A stretch of DNA of 64,000 bases from an uncultured Aquitalea sp. (GTDB lineage: Bacteria; Pseudomonadota; Gammaproteobacteria; Burkholderiales; Chromobacteriaceae). Below, in pieces: positions 53,315 to 62,467 of this stretch. A program made the position numbers and the translations under genes. The DNA lies in the NCBI RefSeq assembly GCF_945957525.1, contig NZ_CAMFLA010000009.1, positions 62,001 to 126,000 of the forward strand, written 5' to 3'. The notes under the pieces were generated by a model, which saw only the letters and a program-made list of their open reading frames with translations, was not told where the DNA came from and did not search any database. The number at the start of each line of letters is the position of its first letter. Position 1 is the first letter of the stretch.

Positions 53315-55063
53315 ATGAACCAACATAATTGGCGCATCTACCGCCGTCTGCTTGGCTATCTGTGGCAGTACTGGAAGGTTTTCCTGCTGTCGCTGGTTTC
53401 CATGACCATCGCCGCGCTGACCGAACCGGCCTTTGCCCGCCTGATGAAACCGCTGATAGACGGCGGCTTTGTCGATAAAGACCCCAAAGTGATTGTCTGG
53501 GTGCCGCTGGCCATTGTGGGCGTGTTTGTCGCGCGCGGCATTTCCAGCTTCATCAATGAATACACGTCAAGCTGGCTGGCCGGGCATCTGGTGCAGCAAT
53601 TGCGGCGGGAGATGTTTGCCAAGATGCTGCGCTTACCGGTGCATTATTACGCCGACAATCAGTCCGGCCGCCTGGTGTCGCGTATTTCCTTCGATGTGAA
53701 CCAGGTGACCGAGGCCGGCTTCAATATCATTACCGTTACCGTCAAGGATGGCGTCACCGCTATCAGTCTCCTGGCCTGGTTGCTGTGGATAGACTGGCAG
53801 TTGACGCTGATCTGTCTGCTGGTGCTGCCCATTGTGACGGTTTGCATGCGTATCGTGGCCAAGCGCTTGCGCAGTCTGGCGCTGGAGAACCAGCAGCATA
53901 TGGCGGACCTGACGCAAATTCTGGGCGAGGCCGTTGATTGTCAGAAGGTGATCAAGGTTTACGGCGGCGAATCCTACGAAGAGCAGCGCTTCAATGAGGC
54001 AGCGCTGTCCATTCGCCGCAATGCGGTCAAGCAAAGCGCCGCCAGTTCGGCTAACACCGGCGTCACCCAATTGATGATTGCCTGTGCGCTGGCCGCCATC
54101 CTGTACTTTGCCGCCATGCGCGCCCAGCATGGCGCGTTTACCGCCGGTGATTTCATGTCCTTCCTCACGGCCATGATGCTGCTGTTTGCACCGGTGAAGC
54201 GCATCACCGGCATCTCGCAAGCCATGCAGCGGGGTCTGGCGGCGGCGGAAAGCGTGTTCCAGTTTCTGGATGAACCGGGCGAGCCCGACACGGGCGCCCG
54301 CGCCATGCCGGCCACCTCGGGCCGCCTGGCGTTCAATGCGGTCAGCTTCCGCTACCCTCAGGCCGAGCGACAGATTCTCAACAATATCAATCTGGCGGTC
54401 GCCCCCGGCGAAACCGTCGCGCTGGTAGGCTCCTCCGGCAGCGGCAAGACGACACTGGTCAGCCTCATCCCGCGCTTCTACGAGCCGCAGGCCGGTCTTA
54501 TCACCCTGGACGACGTGCCGCTGGCGGACATCCCCCTGCGCGATCTGCGTCGGCACATCGCGCTGGTGAGTCAGGACGTGGTGCTGTTCAACGATAGCGT
54601 GGCTGCGAATATCGCTTACGGCCTGCAACGCGGCGTGTCGCGCGAGCAGGTGGTGGAAGCGGCTCGCGCCGCCAATGCGCTGGAGTTCATTGAGGCGATG
54701 CCGCAAGGTTTCGATACCCTGATCGGCGAAAACGGCGTACGTCTGTCCGGTGGCCAGCGCCAGCGCCTGGCCATCGCCCGCGCCTTGCTGAAGAACGCGC
54801 CGCTGTTGATTCTGGACGAGGCTACGTCTGCGCTGGATACGCAGTCCGAGCGGCTGGTGCAGGCGGCGCTGGAAAACCTGATGAAAGATCGCACCACGAT
54901 TGTGATTGCGCACCGGCTTTCCACTATCGAGAACGCGGATCGCATCATCGTGATGCATCAGGGGGAGATCGCGGAGGCGGGAACCCATCGCCAGTTGATC
55001 GAGCAAAACGGCCTGTATGCGCGCTTGCACAGCCTGCAGTTTGCCGAAGCGGCGGAAGGCTGA
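53315..55063 (+). CDS. msbA: Lipid A export ABC transporter MsbA
   Basis: This 582-residue half-transporter has six helices and a C-terminal nucleotide-binding domain. Walker A is GSSGSGKTT, the signature is LSGGQRQRLAIARALL, Walker B is LLILDEATSALD, and the switch His is in IVIAHRLSTIENAD. It flips lipid A-core across the inner membrane. ATG 53315 matches E. coli length (582). A terminator follows at 55087. Confidence 0.95.
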   Translation: MNQHNWRIYRRLLGYLWQYWKVFLLSLVSMTIAALTEPAFARLMKPLIDGGFVDKDPKVIVWVPLAIVGVFVARGISSFINEYTSSWLAGHLVQQLRREMFAKMLRLPVHYYADNQSGRLVSRISFDVNQVTEAGFNIITVTVKDGVTAISLLAWLLWIDWQLTLICLLVLPIVTVCMRIVAKRLRSLALENQQHMADLTQILGEAVDCQKVIKVYGGESYEEQRFNEAALSIRRNAVKQSAASSANTGVTQLMIACALAAILYFAAMRAQHGAFTAGDFMSFLTAMMLLFAPVKRITGISQAMQRGLAAAESVFQFLDEPGEPDTGARAMPATSGRLAFNAVSFRYPQAERQILNNINLAVAPGETVALVGSSGSGKTTLVSLIPRFYEPQAGLITLDDVPLADIPLRDLRRHIALVSQDVVLFNDSVAANIAYGLQRGVSREQVVEAARAANALEFIEAMPQGFDTLIGENGVRLSGGQRQRLAIARALLKNAPLLILDEATSALDTQSERLVQAALENLMKDRTTIVIAHRLSTIENADRIIVMHQGEIAEAGTHRQLIEQNGLYARLHSLQFAEAAEG

Positions 55064-55086
55064 GCGGAACAAGGCGTTCAGACAAA

Positions 55087-55125
55087 GAAAAACGGCCGCG
55101 CTGCTTTGGCAGGCGGCCGTTTTTC
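55087..55125. terminator. Terminator after msbA
   Basis: A perfect 13-bp stem (GAAAAACGGCCGC with GCGGCCGTTTTTC) has a 13-base loop. It can serve the convergent FimV-like gene too. Confidence 0.88.
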
Positions 55126-55143
55126 ATGGGTATCCGGCGAGGT

Positions 55144-55527
55144 TCAGGCCTTGGCGGCGAACAGGGGATCCTGCGGGGCCAGGCGTCGACCGTTCTCCTG
55201 AATGGTGTGCCAGACCGGCTGGTCTTTCACTTGATGCTGCACATCGCGTGCCAATGAGCAGTAGGCCTTGCTGTCGCTGCTGGACGAATAGGCGCGCAGC
55301 AGAGCCACCTTGGCAGCCAGATTGTCCGGTTCGTCGCGCAGCGCGTCTTTCAGTACGCGCACGGCGTCCCGGTTTCGGCCATAGGCCAGAAATACTTCCG
55401 CTTCCCCTACCGGATCAATGCCGCGAGCGCGCGGCTTCTTGTATGTCGCTTTCCGCCAGGCACTACGCAACCCGTAGTAGCCCGCCATCAAGCCAAAACT
55501 TGCCGTCATTGCCGTGAGTATTTCCAC
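55144..55527 (-). CDS. Short FimV C-terminal-like membrane protein (TPR)
   Basis: This 127-residue protein has one N-terminal membrane helix (LTAMTASFGLMAGYYGL), a basic stretch, and a domain like the FimV C-terminal region. That domain has DPVGEAEVFLAYGRNRDAV, then VLKDALRDEPDNLAAKVALL and the ending LAPQDPLF. GTG 55527 is chosen because GGAGGG lies 7 bases upstream; an ATG at 55575 has none. FimV proteins organise type IV pilus assembly and cell poles. LysM and the long linker of FimV are missing. Confidence 0.68.
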   Translation of the reverse strand: MEILTAMTASFGLMAGYYGLRSAWRKATYKKPRARGIDPVGEAEVFLAYGRNRDAVRVLKDALRDEPDNLAAKVALLRAYSSSSDSKAYCSLARDVQHQVKDQPVWHTIQENGRRLAPQDPLFAAKA

Positions 55528-55661
55528 TGCGCTTCCCTCCAGGACTCTCGATGTTGTTTGCTTGGTGTTATCCATCGATTATTCGGCGGGTTGATTATTG
55601 CGGCAATCCGTAGAAATCCTTAACAAAATAATTAGGACAAGCGGTTTGTGAGAATACGACA

Positions 55662-55685
55662 GAAGCCCCCGCTTGCGGAGGCTTC
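55662..55685 (-). terminator. Hairpin after aroB
   Basis: GAAGCC and GGCTTC close an imperfect GC-rich stem. The following minus-strand bases are only weakly U-rich. Confidence 0.45.
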
Positions 55686-55700
55686 CTGGAGGGGAACGGC

Positions 55701-56789
55701 TCAGCGCTGGATGAAGGGACCGGACAGGAGTTCGCGCAGCAAATCGTCAGACAGACCGGCTTGAATGACAGCCTGGCCAAGGGACTTCAGCAGCACGAAG
55801 CGAATTACACCGGATTGTACTTTTTTGTCATGACCCATATAGGCCAGCCATTGTTCGAAACCCAGATCCGGCGAAAGGGTGGGCAAGCCGGCGGCGGCAA
55901 TAAGGCGCGTGGCGCGCGCCACCTCCGCCTGGCCCAGCCAACCCTGCAGGCGGGAGGCTTCCGCCGCCAGCACCATGCCGGCGCCTACGGCTTCACCGTG
56001 CAGCCACTTGCCATAGCCCAGCCCGGTCTCGATCGCGTGACCAAAGGTATGACCCAGATTCAACAGCGCGCGAACGCCGTTTTCCTTTTCATCCTGGCCG
56101 ACGATCTCTGCTTTCATTTCGCAGGAACGGCGCACGGCGTATTGCAGCGCGTCAGGGTCGCGAGCGCGTAGCGCGGCCATATTGTCTTCCAGCCAGCCGA
56201 GGAAATGCTCGTCGCCGAGCAGACCGTACTTGATCACTTCGGCCAACCCCGCCGACAGCTCGCGGTCCGGCAACGTGCTCAGCAGCGCCATATCGGCCAG
56301 CACCAGTCTGGGCTGATAAAACGCACCAATCATGTTCTTGCCGAGAGGATGGTTGATGGCGGTCTTGCCGCCTACCGAGGAGTCCACTTGCGCCAGCAGG
56401 GTGGTGGGAATCTGGATGAACGGTGCGCCGCGTTGGTAGCAGGCGGCGGCAAAGCCGGTCATGTCGCCGATAACGCCGCCGCCCAAGGCGATCAGGGTGG
56501 TCTTGCGCTCGGCATTGGCACCCAGCAGCGCGTCGAAAATCAGATTGAGCGTTTGCCAGTCCTTGTGCGCTTCGCCATCGGGCAGCACGACCGGCATCAC
56601 TTGCACGCCCTTGGCCTCCAGCGCCCCCTGCAAGCGCGCCAGATAGAGCGGGGCAACGGTGGCATTGGTGATGATGGCCGCTTGTGGAATGGGCAGGGCC
56701 GGCAGCAGCAGTTCGATCTGGTCCAGCAATCCGTGGCCGATATGAATGGGGTAGCGGGTGTCGGGCAGGGTCAGATCGAGGGTAATCAT
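55701..56789 (-). CDS. aroB: 3-dehydroquinate synthase
   Basis: This 362-residue enzyme of the shikimate pathway has [21 protein letters not shown] for NAD and metal binding. [20 protein letters not shown] and the metal-site [12 protein letters not shown] are also present. It sits one base after aroK, and the two share transcription. Length matches E. coli AroB (362). Confidence 0.96.
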   Translation of the reverse strand: MITLDLTLPDTRYPIHIGHGLLDQIELLLPALPIPQAAIITNATVAPLYLARLQGALEAKGVQVMPVVLPDGEAHKDWQTLNLIFDALLGANAERKTTLIALGGGVIGDMTGFAAACYQRGAPFIQIPTTLLAQVDSSVGGKTAINHPLGKNMIGAFYQPRLVLADMALLSTLPDRELSAGLAEVIKYGLLGDEHFLGWLEDNMAALRARDPDALQYAVRRSCEMKAEIVGQDEKENGVRALLNLGHTFGHAIETGLGYGKWLHGEAVGAGMVLAAEASRLQGWLGQAEVARATRLIAAAGLPTLSPDLGFEQWLAYMGHDKKVQSGVIRFVLLKSLGQAVIQAGLSDDLLRELLSGPFIQR

Positions 56790-56790
56790 G

Positions 56791-57321
56791 TCAGGGGCGG
56801 TTTCCGGAGGAGGGCGGTTGCAACTGGTCCAGCAAGCGGCATACCAGCAGGTTCACGTTTTGCTGGCTGGTATCGATGACGATGTCCGCAACTTCGCGGT
56901 AAAGCGGGTCGCGTTCTTGGAACAGGCTTTCCAGCTTGGCGCGGGGATTGGCGATTTGCAGCAGCGGGCGGTTCTTGTCGTGCTGGGTGCGGGCCAGCAG
57001 ATCGTCGATGCCGGCGCGCAAATAAATAACGGTGCCATGGCTGGCCAGATTTTGCCGGTTTTCTTCGCGCAACACGGCGCCGCCGCCCGTGGCGAGCACA
57101 ATATTGTCCATGCGGACCAGATCGGCAATCACGGAGGACTCCCGATCGCGAAAGCGCAATTCGCCTTCAATGTCGAAGATGGTGGCGACGCGAACGCCGG
57201 TGCGCGCCTCGATCTCATGATCGGAATCGTAAAAGGTTTTTCCGGTTTTTCGGGCCAGTGCGCGCCCGACGGTGGTCTTGCCGGCACCCATCAGACCCAC
57301 CAGAAAAAAATTGCCTGCCAT
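56791..57321 (-). CDS. aroK: Shikimate kinase
   Basis: This 176-residue kinase phosphorylates shikimate. The P-loop is [32 protein letters not shown] and LATGGGAV bind substrate. Start ATG 57321 (MAGNFFLV) gives the family length; two more ATGs (57330, 57339) are in frame. A strong terminator-like hairpin covers all three ATGs, and its U-tract encodes the NFF residues. No good ribosome-binding site is present. Expression may depend on pilQ transcription reading through. Confidence 0.9.
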   Translation of the reverse strand: MAGNFFLVGLMGAGKTTVGRALARKTGKTFYDSDHEIEARTGVRVATIFDIEGELRFRDRESSVIADLVRMDNIVLATGGGAVLREENRQNLASHGTVIYLRAGIDDLLARTQHDKNRPLLQIANPRAKLESLFQERDPLYREVADIVIDTSQQNVNLLVCRLLDQLQPPSSGNRP

Positions 57322-57338
57322 GTTTTCCATGGCAGGCA
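57303..57338 (-). terminator. Intrinsic terminator after pilQ overlapping the aroK start
   Basis: On the minus strand TGCCTGCCATG pairs perfectly with CATGGCAGGCA (57338-57328 and 57322-57312) around GAAAA, followed by A and seven U. It lies 35 bases after the pilQ stop. The hairpin contains the aroK start codons. Confidence 0.75.
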
Positions 57339-57372
57339 TTGTAGCTGATGCGGATGGTATCTGTCTGCGCTG

Positions 57373-59484
57373 TCAGCGGTTGCTGAGGTTGAGATCTTCC
57401 ACCACGCGCGGAGTGAGGAAAACGATCAGTTCGGAGCGATTGTTCTTCTCGGCTTTGCTGCGGAACAGCGCGCCAAGGAAGGGGACATCGCCCAGCACTG
57501 GTACCTTGTTGACGGTGGTGTCCACGGTTTGCTGATAGATGCCGCCAATGACCACCGTGCCGCCGTTTTCCACCAGTACCTGCGTCTTCACGTTTTTGGA
57601 ATCGATGGAAGGCGTGCCGCCCACCAGCAACGTGGTGTTGGGCGTGTCCTTGTTGATTTCAACCTGCATCACCACGCGGTTGTCCGGGGTGATCTGCGGG
57701 GTGACCTTCAGGCTGAGCACCGCTTTTTTGAAGGAAACGGTGGTGGCGCCGCTGGAGCTGGCTTCCTGGTAAGGAATTTCCGTGCCCTGTTCGATGCTGG
57801 CGGCGATGCGGTCGGCGGTCATGATGCGCGGACTGGCAATCACCTTGCCGGCGTCTTCGGTTTGCAGGGCGTCGATTTCCAGACCAATGGCGGCGCGGCT
57901 GCCAGCGCCGAAGACGGCGGCAATCGAGTTGTAGGCGCCGGAGAGCGGCAGGTTAACGCCGGTATTCAGCGGTACTTTATCTGTTGATAAGCCGCGACCG
58001 ACATTGAATGCCGTAGTAGCGTCTGACAGCGTACCGCCGAGAGCAGTGCCGCCGGAGACGCGCGCCACCGCCAGCTTGACGCCCAGGTTGCGGCTCCAGT
58101 TTTCATTGGCCTCTACGATGCGGGCTTCGATCAGTACCTGCTTGACGGGGATGTCGGTCTTGGTGATCAGGTCGCGGATCTTGTCGATGGTGGTTTGGGT
58201 ATCGTTGATGATCAGCGTATTGGTTTTGGGGTCGATCAAAGCGCTGCCGCGCTCGGACAGGATGGTGTCCTTCTTGCCGGTGCTGTTGTCGCCTTCGAGA
58301 ATCTTCTTGAAATCCTCAGCGGAGCGATAGCGGAGCACGAAGGTTTCAGAACGGACCGGTTCCAGCGCCGACAATTGCTGGCGGGCCTCCAGCACTTGCT
58401 TGTCGCGCGCCAGCAATTCATCACGCGGCGCGATATTGATGATATTGCCGTTGCGGCGCTGATCCAGGCCCTTGGTTTGCAGAATCAGATCCAGTGCCTG
58501 ATCCCACGGCACATCCTTGAGGCGCAAGGTGATGTTGCCGGCGACCGAGTCGCTAGTGACGATATTGAGGCCGGTGAATTCCGCGATGACCTGCAGCACG
58601 GTGCGCACTTCGATGTTCTGGAAGTTCAGCGAGAGCTTGTCGCCCTTGTACTGCGGTTTGACATTGAGCGGATTGGCATTGTTGTTGCCATTGCCGTTGG
58701 CCGAAGCCTCGACGGTGGGTTTGCGCACTTCCACGACCAGCTTGCGCTCGGTCTGATAGGAAGAGAAATCCCAGTCGCCGTTAGGCTGGATCAGAATGCG
58801 GCTGTTGCGTCCCTGATTCAGGCCTATCACCTTGTCTACCGGCGTGGCGAAGTCGGTGACGTCCATGCGGCGCTCCAATGAGCGCGGCAGGTTGGCCCCT
58901 GTGATGTCGACCACCAGATTCTTGCCCTCACGGCGAATGTCCACTGGTGTGGAGTCGGATGGCAGGGCGATTTCAACACGACCTTCGCCGGTTTTGCCGC
59001 GACGGAAGTCGAGGCCCAGCGGCGTGCCGGCGGTTGCTGCAACGGCTTGAGCGGTTTCAGCTGCCGGGCGCTCCACCGGCGTCGCGCTTTGTTTGGCGTC
59101 GACTGCGGTATTGCCCAGCTTTACCAGCAGCTTGTTGCCGTTGACGCTGGAAGTGTAAGTGACATTGCGGGAGAGATTCAGCACCAGGCGAGAACGACCA
59201 TTGGCTTCCACCGCCACCGCGGACTTCACCACCGGATTGCCCAGATCAATGAAGCTCTTGGGCAACTTCACCTTGGTGTCGGCAAAGTCGAAGGCTACGC
59301 GCGATGGGTTGGCGATGGCGAAGCTGTTGGGCTTGACCGCCGGGCCGTCGAAAGTAACCTGCAGCAATTGGGCGTCGCCGTCAGTCTGGGCGATATCGAT
59401 CGCAGTGATGGCGGCGCCAGCCTGGGCAAGGGTGAATGCGAAGGACAGGCCAAGTCCCGACAACAGTTTGATGGAGTTCTTCAT
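57373..59484 (-). CDS. pilQ: Type IV pilus secretin PilQ
   Basis: This 703-residue outer-membrane secretin has a signal peptide (cleavage near AQAG), AMIN domains (about 30-135 and 155-260), N0/N1 domains, and the C-terminal secretin domain with VLIEARIVEANENWSRNLGV and TVVIGGIYQQTVDTTVNKVP. It forms the gated pore for pili and DNA uptake. It is the last gene of pilMNOPQ. One TTGGCCGAA word occurs, in a Gly/Asn-rich linker. Confidence 0.96.
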   Translation of the reverse strand: MKNSIKLLSGLGLSFAFTLAQAGAAITAIDIAQTDGDAQLLQVTFDGPAVKPNSFAIANPSRVAFDFADTKVKLPKSFIDLGNPVVKSAVAVEANGRSRLVLNLSRNVTYTSSVNGNKLLVKLGNTAVDAKQSATPVERPAAETAQAVAATAGTPLGLDFRRGKTGEGRVEIALPSDSTPVDIRREGKNLVVDITGANLPRSLERRMDVTDFATPVDKVIGLNQGRNSRILIQPNGDWDFSSYQTERKLVVEVRKPTVEASANGNGNNNANPLNVKPQYKGDKLSLNFQNIEVRTVLQVIAEFTGLNIVTSDSVAGNITLRLKDVPWDQALDLILQTKGLDQRRNGNIINIAPRDELLARDKQVLEARQQLSALEPVRSETFVLRYRSAEDFKKILEGDNSTGKKDTILSERGSALIDPKTNTLIINDTQTTIDKIRDLITKTDIPVKQVLIEARIVEANENWSRNLGVKLAVARVSGGTALGGTLSDATTAFNVGRGLSTDKVPLNTGVNLPLSGAYNSIAAVFGAGSRAAIGLEIDALQTEDAGKVIASPRIMTADRIAASIEQGTEIPYQEASSSGATTVSFKKAVLSLKVTPQITPDNRVVMQVEINKDTPNTTLLVGGTPSIDSKNVKTQVLVENGGTVVIGGIYQQTVDTTVNKVPVLGDVPFLGALFRSKAEKNNRSELIVFLTPRVVEDLNLSNR

Positions 59485-59999
59485 TATTTCTGCCCTTGTT
59501 CATCCAGGTACATGCTGGTTTCGCGTTGTACCCATTCTCCGTTCAGATCTTCCACGGTTTCGGAAAGCGTGAGTTCAGTCTCGGTGATGCGTTTGACCTG
59601 GCCGAAATTCGGCCCGATGAAATTGCCGGGCTGAACGCGGTAGACGCTGCTCTCCGGGGTGCGGATCAGCGCGTAGGTGACACCGTTGCGCTTGAGCAGG
59701 CCCACCATCTTCAATTTGTCGAGGTCGTAGTTTTCCAGCGCTTCGCGCGGCCTCTTGAAGTCGGGCGCATTGGCCATGTTCTGTTTCTTGCCCATCTGCA
59801 GCTTGGCGGCGTTGAAGGGGTCGGGCAGATCAAAGGCGTTGTAGGCGAATGGCTGATACACCTGGGCTTGCGGCAAGGGTTCGATCTGACCGCGCAGGCC
59901 CTGGCTTTTCTGGATGGTCCATTCGCGCAGGTCTTCCGTGTCGCTGGCGCCGCAGGCGGCCAACAGCAGGGGGCAAAGCAGTGCGAGAGTTCTTTTCAT
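59484..59999 (-). CDS. pilP: Type IV pilus lipoprotein PilP
   Basis: This 171-residue lipoprotein has lipobox LLAAC (Cys16). The C-terminal beta-sandwich domain shows LVGLLKRNGVTYALIRTP and VQPGNFIGPNFGQV. PilP joins PilN-PilO to the secretin. The end overlaps pilQ by one base. Confidence 0.94.
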   Translation of the reverse strand: MKRTLALLCPLLLAACGASDTEDLREWTIQKSQGLRGQIEPLPQAQVYQPFAYNAFDLPDPFNAAKLQMGKKQNMANAPDFKRPREALENYDLDKLKMVGLLKRNGVTYALIRTPESSVYRVQPGNFIGPNFGQVKRITETELTLSETVEDLNGEWVQRETSMYLDEQGQK

Positions 60000-60015
60000 G
60001 GTGTCTGTCTCACGC

Positions 60016-60642
60016 TCACTTCTTCGGCGGCAGGCTGCCGGCGGCCGCCAGGCGTTCTTCGGGTTCGAGCGCGCGGAACGTCATGGCGGTGGCGTCCATT
60101 GTCAGTCTGGCCGCATCCTTGCCCTGACCCGGAGTCAGGCCGATGTCGCTGATGGTGACGATGCGTGACAACTGGGCCACATCGCTGACGAATGCCGCCA
60201 GGTCGGAGTAGCTGCCAGTCAGCTTGATCTGGATCGGCACTTGCGCCATTTCGCTGGTCTTGATTTCGTTGCCCGGCTTGAACAGCTCGAATTGCAGACC
60301 GCGTCCAATACCGGCCTGGTTGATCTCAGTCAGCAGCGAGTCCATGTCTGACTTGGTGGGCAACTGCTTGAGCAGGGCTCCGAAGGAAACCTGGATTTCT
60401 TTCAGTTGCTGTTGCAGGGCTTCCAGATTGACGGCTTGGCGCTTTTTGTCGACAAAGGTCTGTTTGAGCTGTTCTTCCTGTTGCTTGGCGCTTTCGAGCT
60501 TGTCCATTTCATCGCTGAGCACCAGAAAGTACCCGGCGGCCATCAGCAAGATGGCGATAAGGACCATGACGATAGCCTGGGCCGGCAAGGGCCAGTTGGG
60601 CATGTCCTTTGGATCGAGATTGCGGAATTCGTCTAGGGTCAT
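60016..60642 (-). CDS. pilO: Type IV pilus alignment protein PilO
   Basis: This 208-residue protein has a single N-terminal helix (AQAIVMVLIAILLMAAGYF), a coiled coil (about 48-100) and a ferredoxin-like domain. It pairs with PilN. It overlaps pilN by 4 bases. Confidence 0.94.
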   Translation of the reverse strand: MTLDEFRNLDPKDMPNWPLPAQAIVMVLIAILLMAAGYFLVLSDEMDKLESAKQQEEQLKQTFVDKKRQAVNLEALQQQLKEIQVSFGALLKQLPTKSDMDSLLTEINQAGIGRGLQFELFKPGNEIKTSEMAQVPIQIKLTGSYSDLAAFVSDVAQLSRIVTISDIGLTPGQGKDAARLTMDATAMTFRALEPEERLAAAGSLPPKK

Positions 60643-61235
60643 GGCTTCGGTCCTTGCGGCGGGACTTGGGCTGCGGGCGCGCTGGCAGCGGATTGAGCCG
60701 GCTTCAGCGAAGTGACGAGGCTGAACTCGCTGACGCGCTGGTTGTTGACGATGCTGGCCTTCACTTCCACCAGCACCGGATTGGTGAAGATGGAAGATTG
60801 CGCCAGCGTGCGCATGTAGTTGGACACGCGGGCACCAGAGAGCGCGTAACCGGACAACGCAAAATCATTGCCGGTTTGTTTGAAGGTTTTCAGGTAGACG
60901 CCGTCCGGGGTTTGCCGGATCAACTGGTCGAAAACGTAAACGCTCTGGTTGCGACCCTGCTCAAGACGCTCCACCAGCTGCTTGCGGTTCAAGAGGTCGT
61001 CGCGTTGCTTTTTCAACGTGCCGATGTCCTTGATCTGCTGATCAAGCTTGCTGATTTCGCCTTGTAGGAACTGGTTGCGCGCTTCTTGCCGCGAAATGCG
61101 GCTGTCGTAGATCAGATAGGTCAGCGCTACCAGCAGCAGTGCCGCAGCAATGGACGCGCCCATGAAAATCTGGAAGCGCAGCCTGTGGGCGGCTTTCTTC
61201 TGTTCACGGTGAGGCAGGAGGTTGATGCGGATCAT
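60639..61235 (-). CDS. pilN: Type IV pilus assembly protein PilN
   Basis: This 198-residue bitopic protein begins MIRINLLPHREQKK, the conserved cytoplasmic motif that docks into PilM. One helix and a coiled coil follow (about 45-80). The C-terminal tail is Ala/Pro-rich. Confidence 0.95.
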   Translation of the reverse strand: MIRINLLPHREQKKAAHRLRFQIFMGASIAAALLLVALTYLIYDSRISRQEARNQFLQGEISKLDQQIKDIGTLKKQRDDLLNRKQLVERLEQGRNQSVYVFDQLIRQTPDGVYLKTFKQTGNDFALSGYALSGARVSNYMRTLAQSSIFTNPVLVEVKASIVNNQRVSEFSLVTSLKPAQSAASAPAAQVPPQGPKP

Positions 61236-62347
61236 CAGTCGAACCTCCTCATGGCCAGCCCGCAGGCAACCAGCAGCGCCGGTGCGTCGAGCAGCAGGTC
61301 CTTGAGGCGGATGCCGCTGGATTGGACCATGGTGGTGAATGGGTTGGCGATCATGGTGCTGATCTGGGTGCGAGAAGCGACTGCGTCGTCCAGGCCCGGC
61401 AGCATGCTGCAGCCGCCTGCCAGCAGGATGTAGTCGACGCGCAGGTATTGCGACACGCTGACGGTGGTGTAGAAGAATTGCAGCGCACGCTGGATTTCCT
61501 GAGCCAACGAGTCAACGAAGGGGTGCAGCAGTTCGGATTCGTAACCGTCGGGCATCGCCATGCTGCGCTTGCCGTTCTCCGCCTCTTCAAAGCTGATGCC
61601 GTAGCGGCGCTGGATATCGCGCGTGAGCTGTTGTCCGCCGAAAGCCTGTTCCCGATAATAGATTTGCTGGCCGTTGCGGATGACGTTGCAGTGGATTTTT
61701 GTGGCGCCGATGTCGAACAGGGCGAAAGTCTGATTCATGCCGTGATCAGGCAATTGCTGCTGGATCTGCTCGAAGGCGGTCATCATGGCGAAGGATTCCA
61801 CATCCACCAGATGGGCTTTCAGGCCAGCCATTTCCACCACGGCGACGCGCTCTTCCACCTTTTCCTTGCGGGCTGCGCACAGCAGCACTTCCAGATCGTC
61901 AACGCTGCCCGGCGAGGGACCGAGCACTTGATAATCCAGATTCACTTCGTCGAGCGGGAAGGGGATGATCTGGTTGGCTTCGGATTCGATCATGCCTTCC
62001 ATGTCGTCCGATTGCGTCACCGGCACCAGCAGCTTCTTGTAGATGGCCATGGCTGTGGGAATGGCGATGGCGACATTCTTGGTGGAGCTGCCCAGACGCT
62101 TCCATGCCTTGCGGATGGCGTCGGCGATGCCCTCGATGTCTACCAAGTTGCCTTCAGACAAGGCATCCTTGGGGAGATGTTCAATAACGTAGCGTTCAAT
62201 CTGGTAGTTCTTGCCGGAGCGGGATAGCTCCACCAGTTTGACGGAGGTGCTGCTGATGTCGAGACCGAGCAAGGGAACATTCTTGGACTTCCCCAATCCA
62301 AGATTGTCCAGCCAGTTGGTCCCGATCCCTAGTTTGTCGGATAGCAT
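61235..62347 (-). CDS. pilM: Type IV pilus actin-like protein PilM
   Basis: This 370-residue cytoplasmic ATPase-fold protein has PLLGLDISSTSVKLVEL and FALFDIGATKIHCNVI as nucleotide-binding phosphate loops. ILLAGGCSMLPGLDD is the third. It forms rings binding PilN and heads the operon. It diverges from the PBP1A gene, as is common in proteobacteria. Confidence 0.95.
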   Translation of the reverse strand: MLSDKLGIGTNWLDNLGLGKSKNVPLLGLDISSTSVKLVELSRSGKNYQIERYVIEHLPKDALSEGNLVDIEGIADAIRKAWKRLGSSTKNVAIAIPTAMAIYKKLLVPVTQSDDMEGMIESEANQIIPFPLDEVNLDYQVLGPSPGSVDDLEVLLCAARKEKVEERVAVVEMAGLKAHLVDVESFAMMTAFEQIQQQLPDHGMNQTFALFDIGATKIHCNVIRNGQQIYYREQAFGGQQLTRDIQRRYGISFEEAENGKRSMAMPDGYESELLHPFVDSLAQEIQRALQFFYTTVSVSQYLRVDYILLAGGCSMLPGLDDAVASRTQISTMIANPFTTMVQSSGIRLKDLLLDAPALLVACGLAMRRFD

Positions 62348-62411
62348 CAGTGAAGGCCCCGAATTAGGTCTAGTGCGGCAGATTTCCTTCTGCCGCGGTC
62401 AATGTTTAGTC

Positions 62412-62438
62412 TTGCATCCATTCACAAGACGTTATAAT
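62412..62438 (+). promoter_or_regulatory. Promoter candidate of the PBP1A gene
   Basis: A consensus TATAAT lies at 62433-62438. TTGCAT at 62412 leaves a short 15-base spacer; TCTTGC two bases earlier gives 17. A small hairpin GCTTTC-TTCC-GAAAGC (62441-62456) follows before the start codon. Confidence 0.5.
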
Positions 62439-62467
62439 CCGCTTTCTTCCGAAAGCCTATTCTAATT

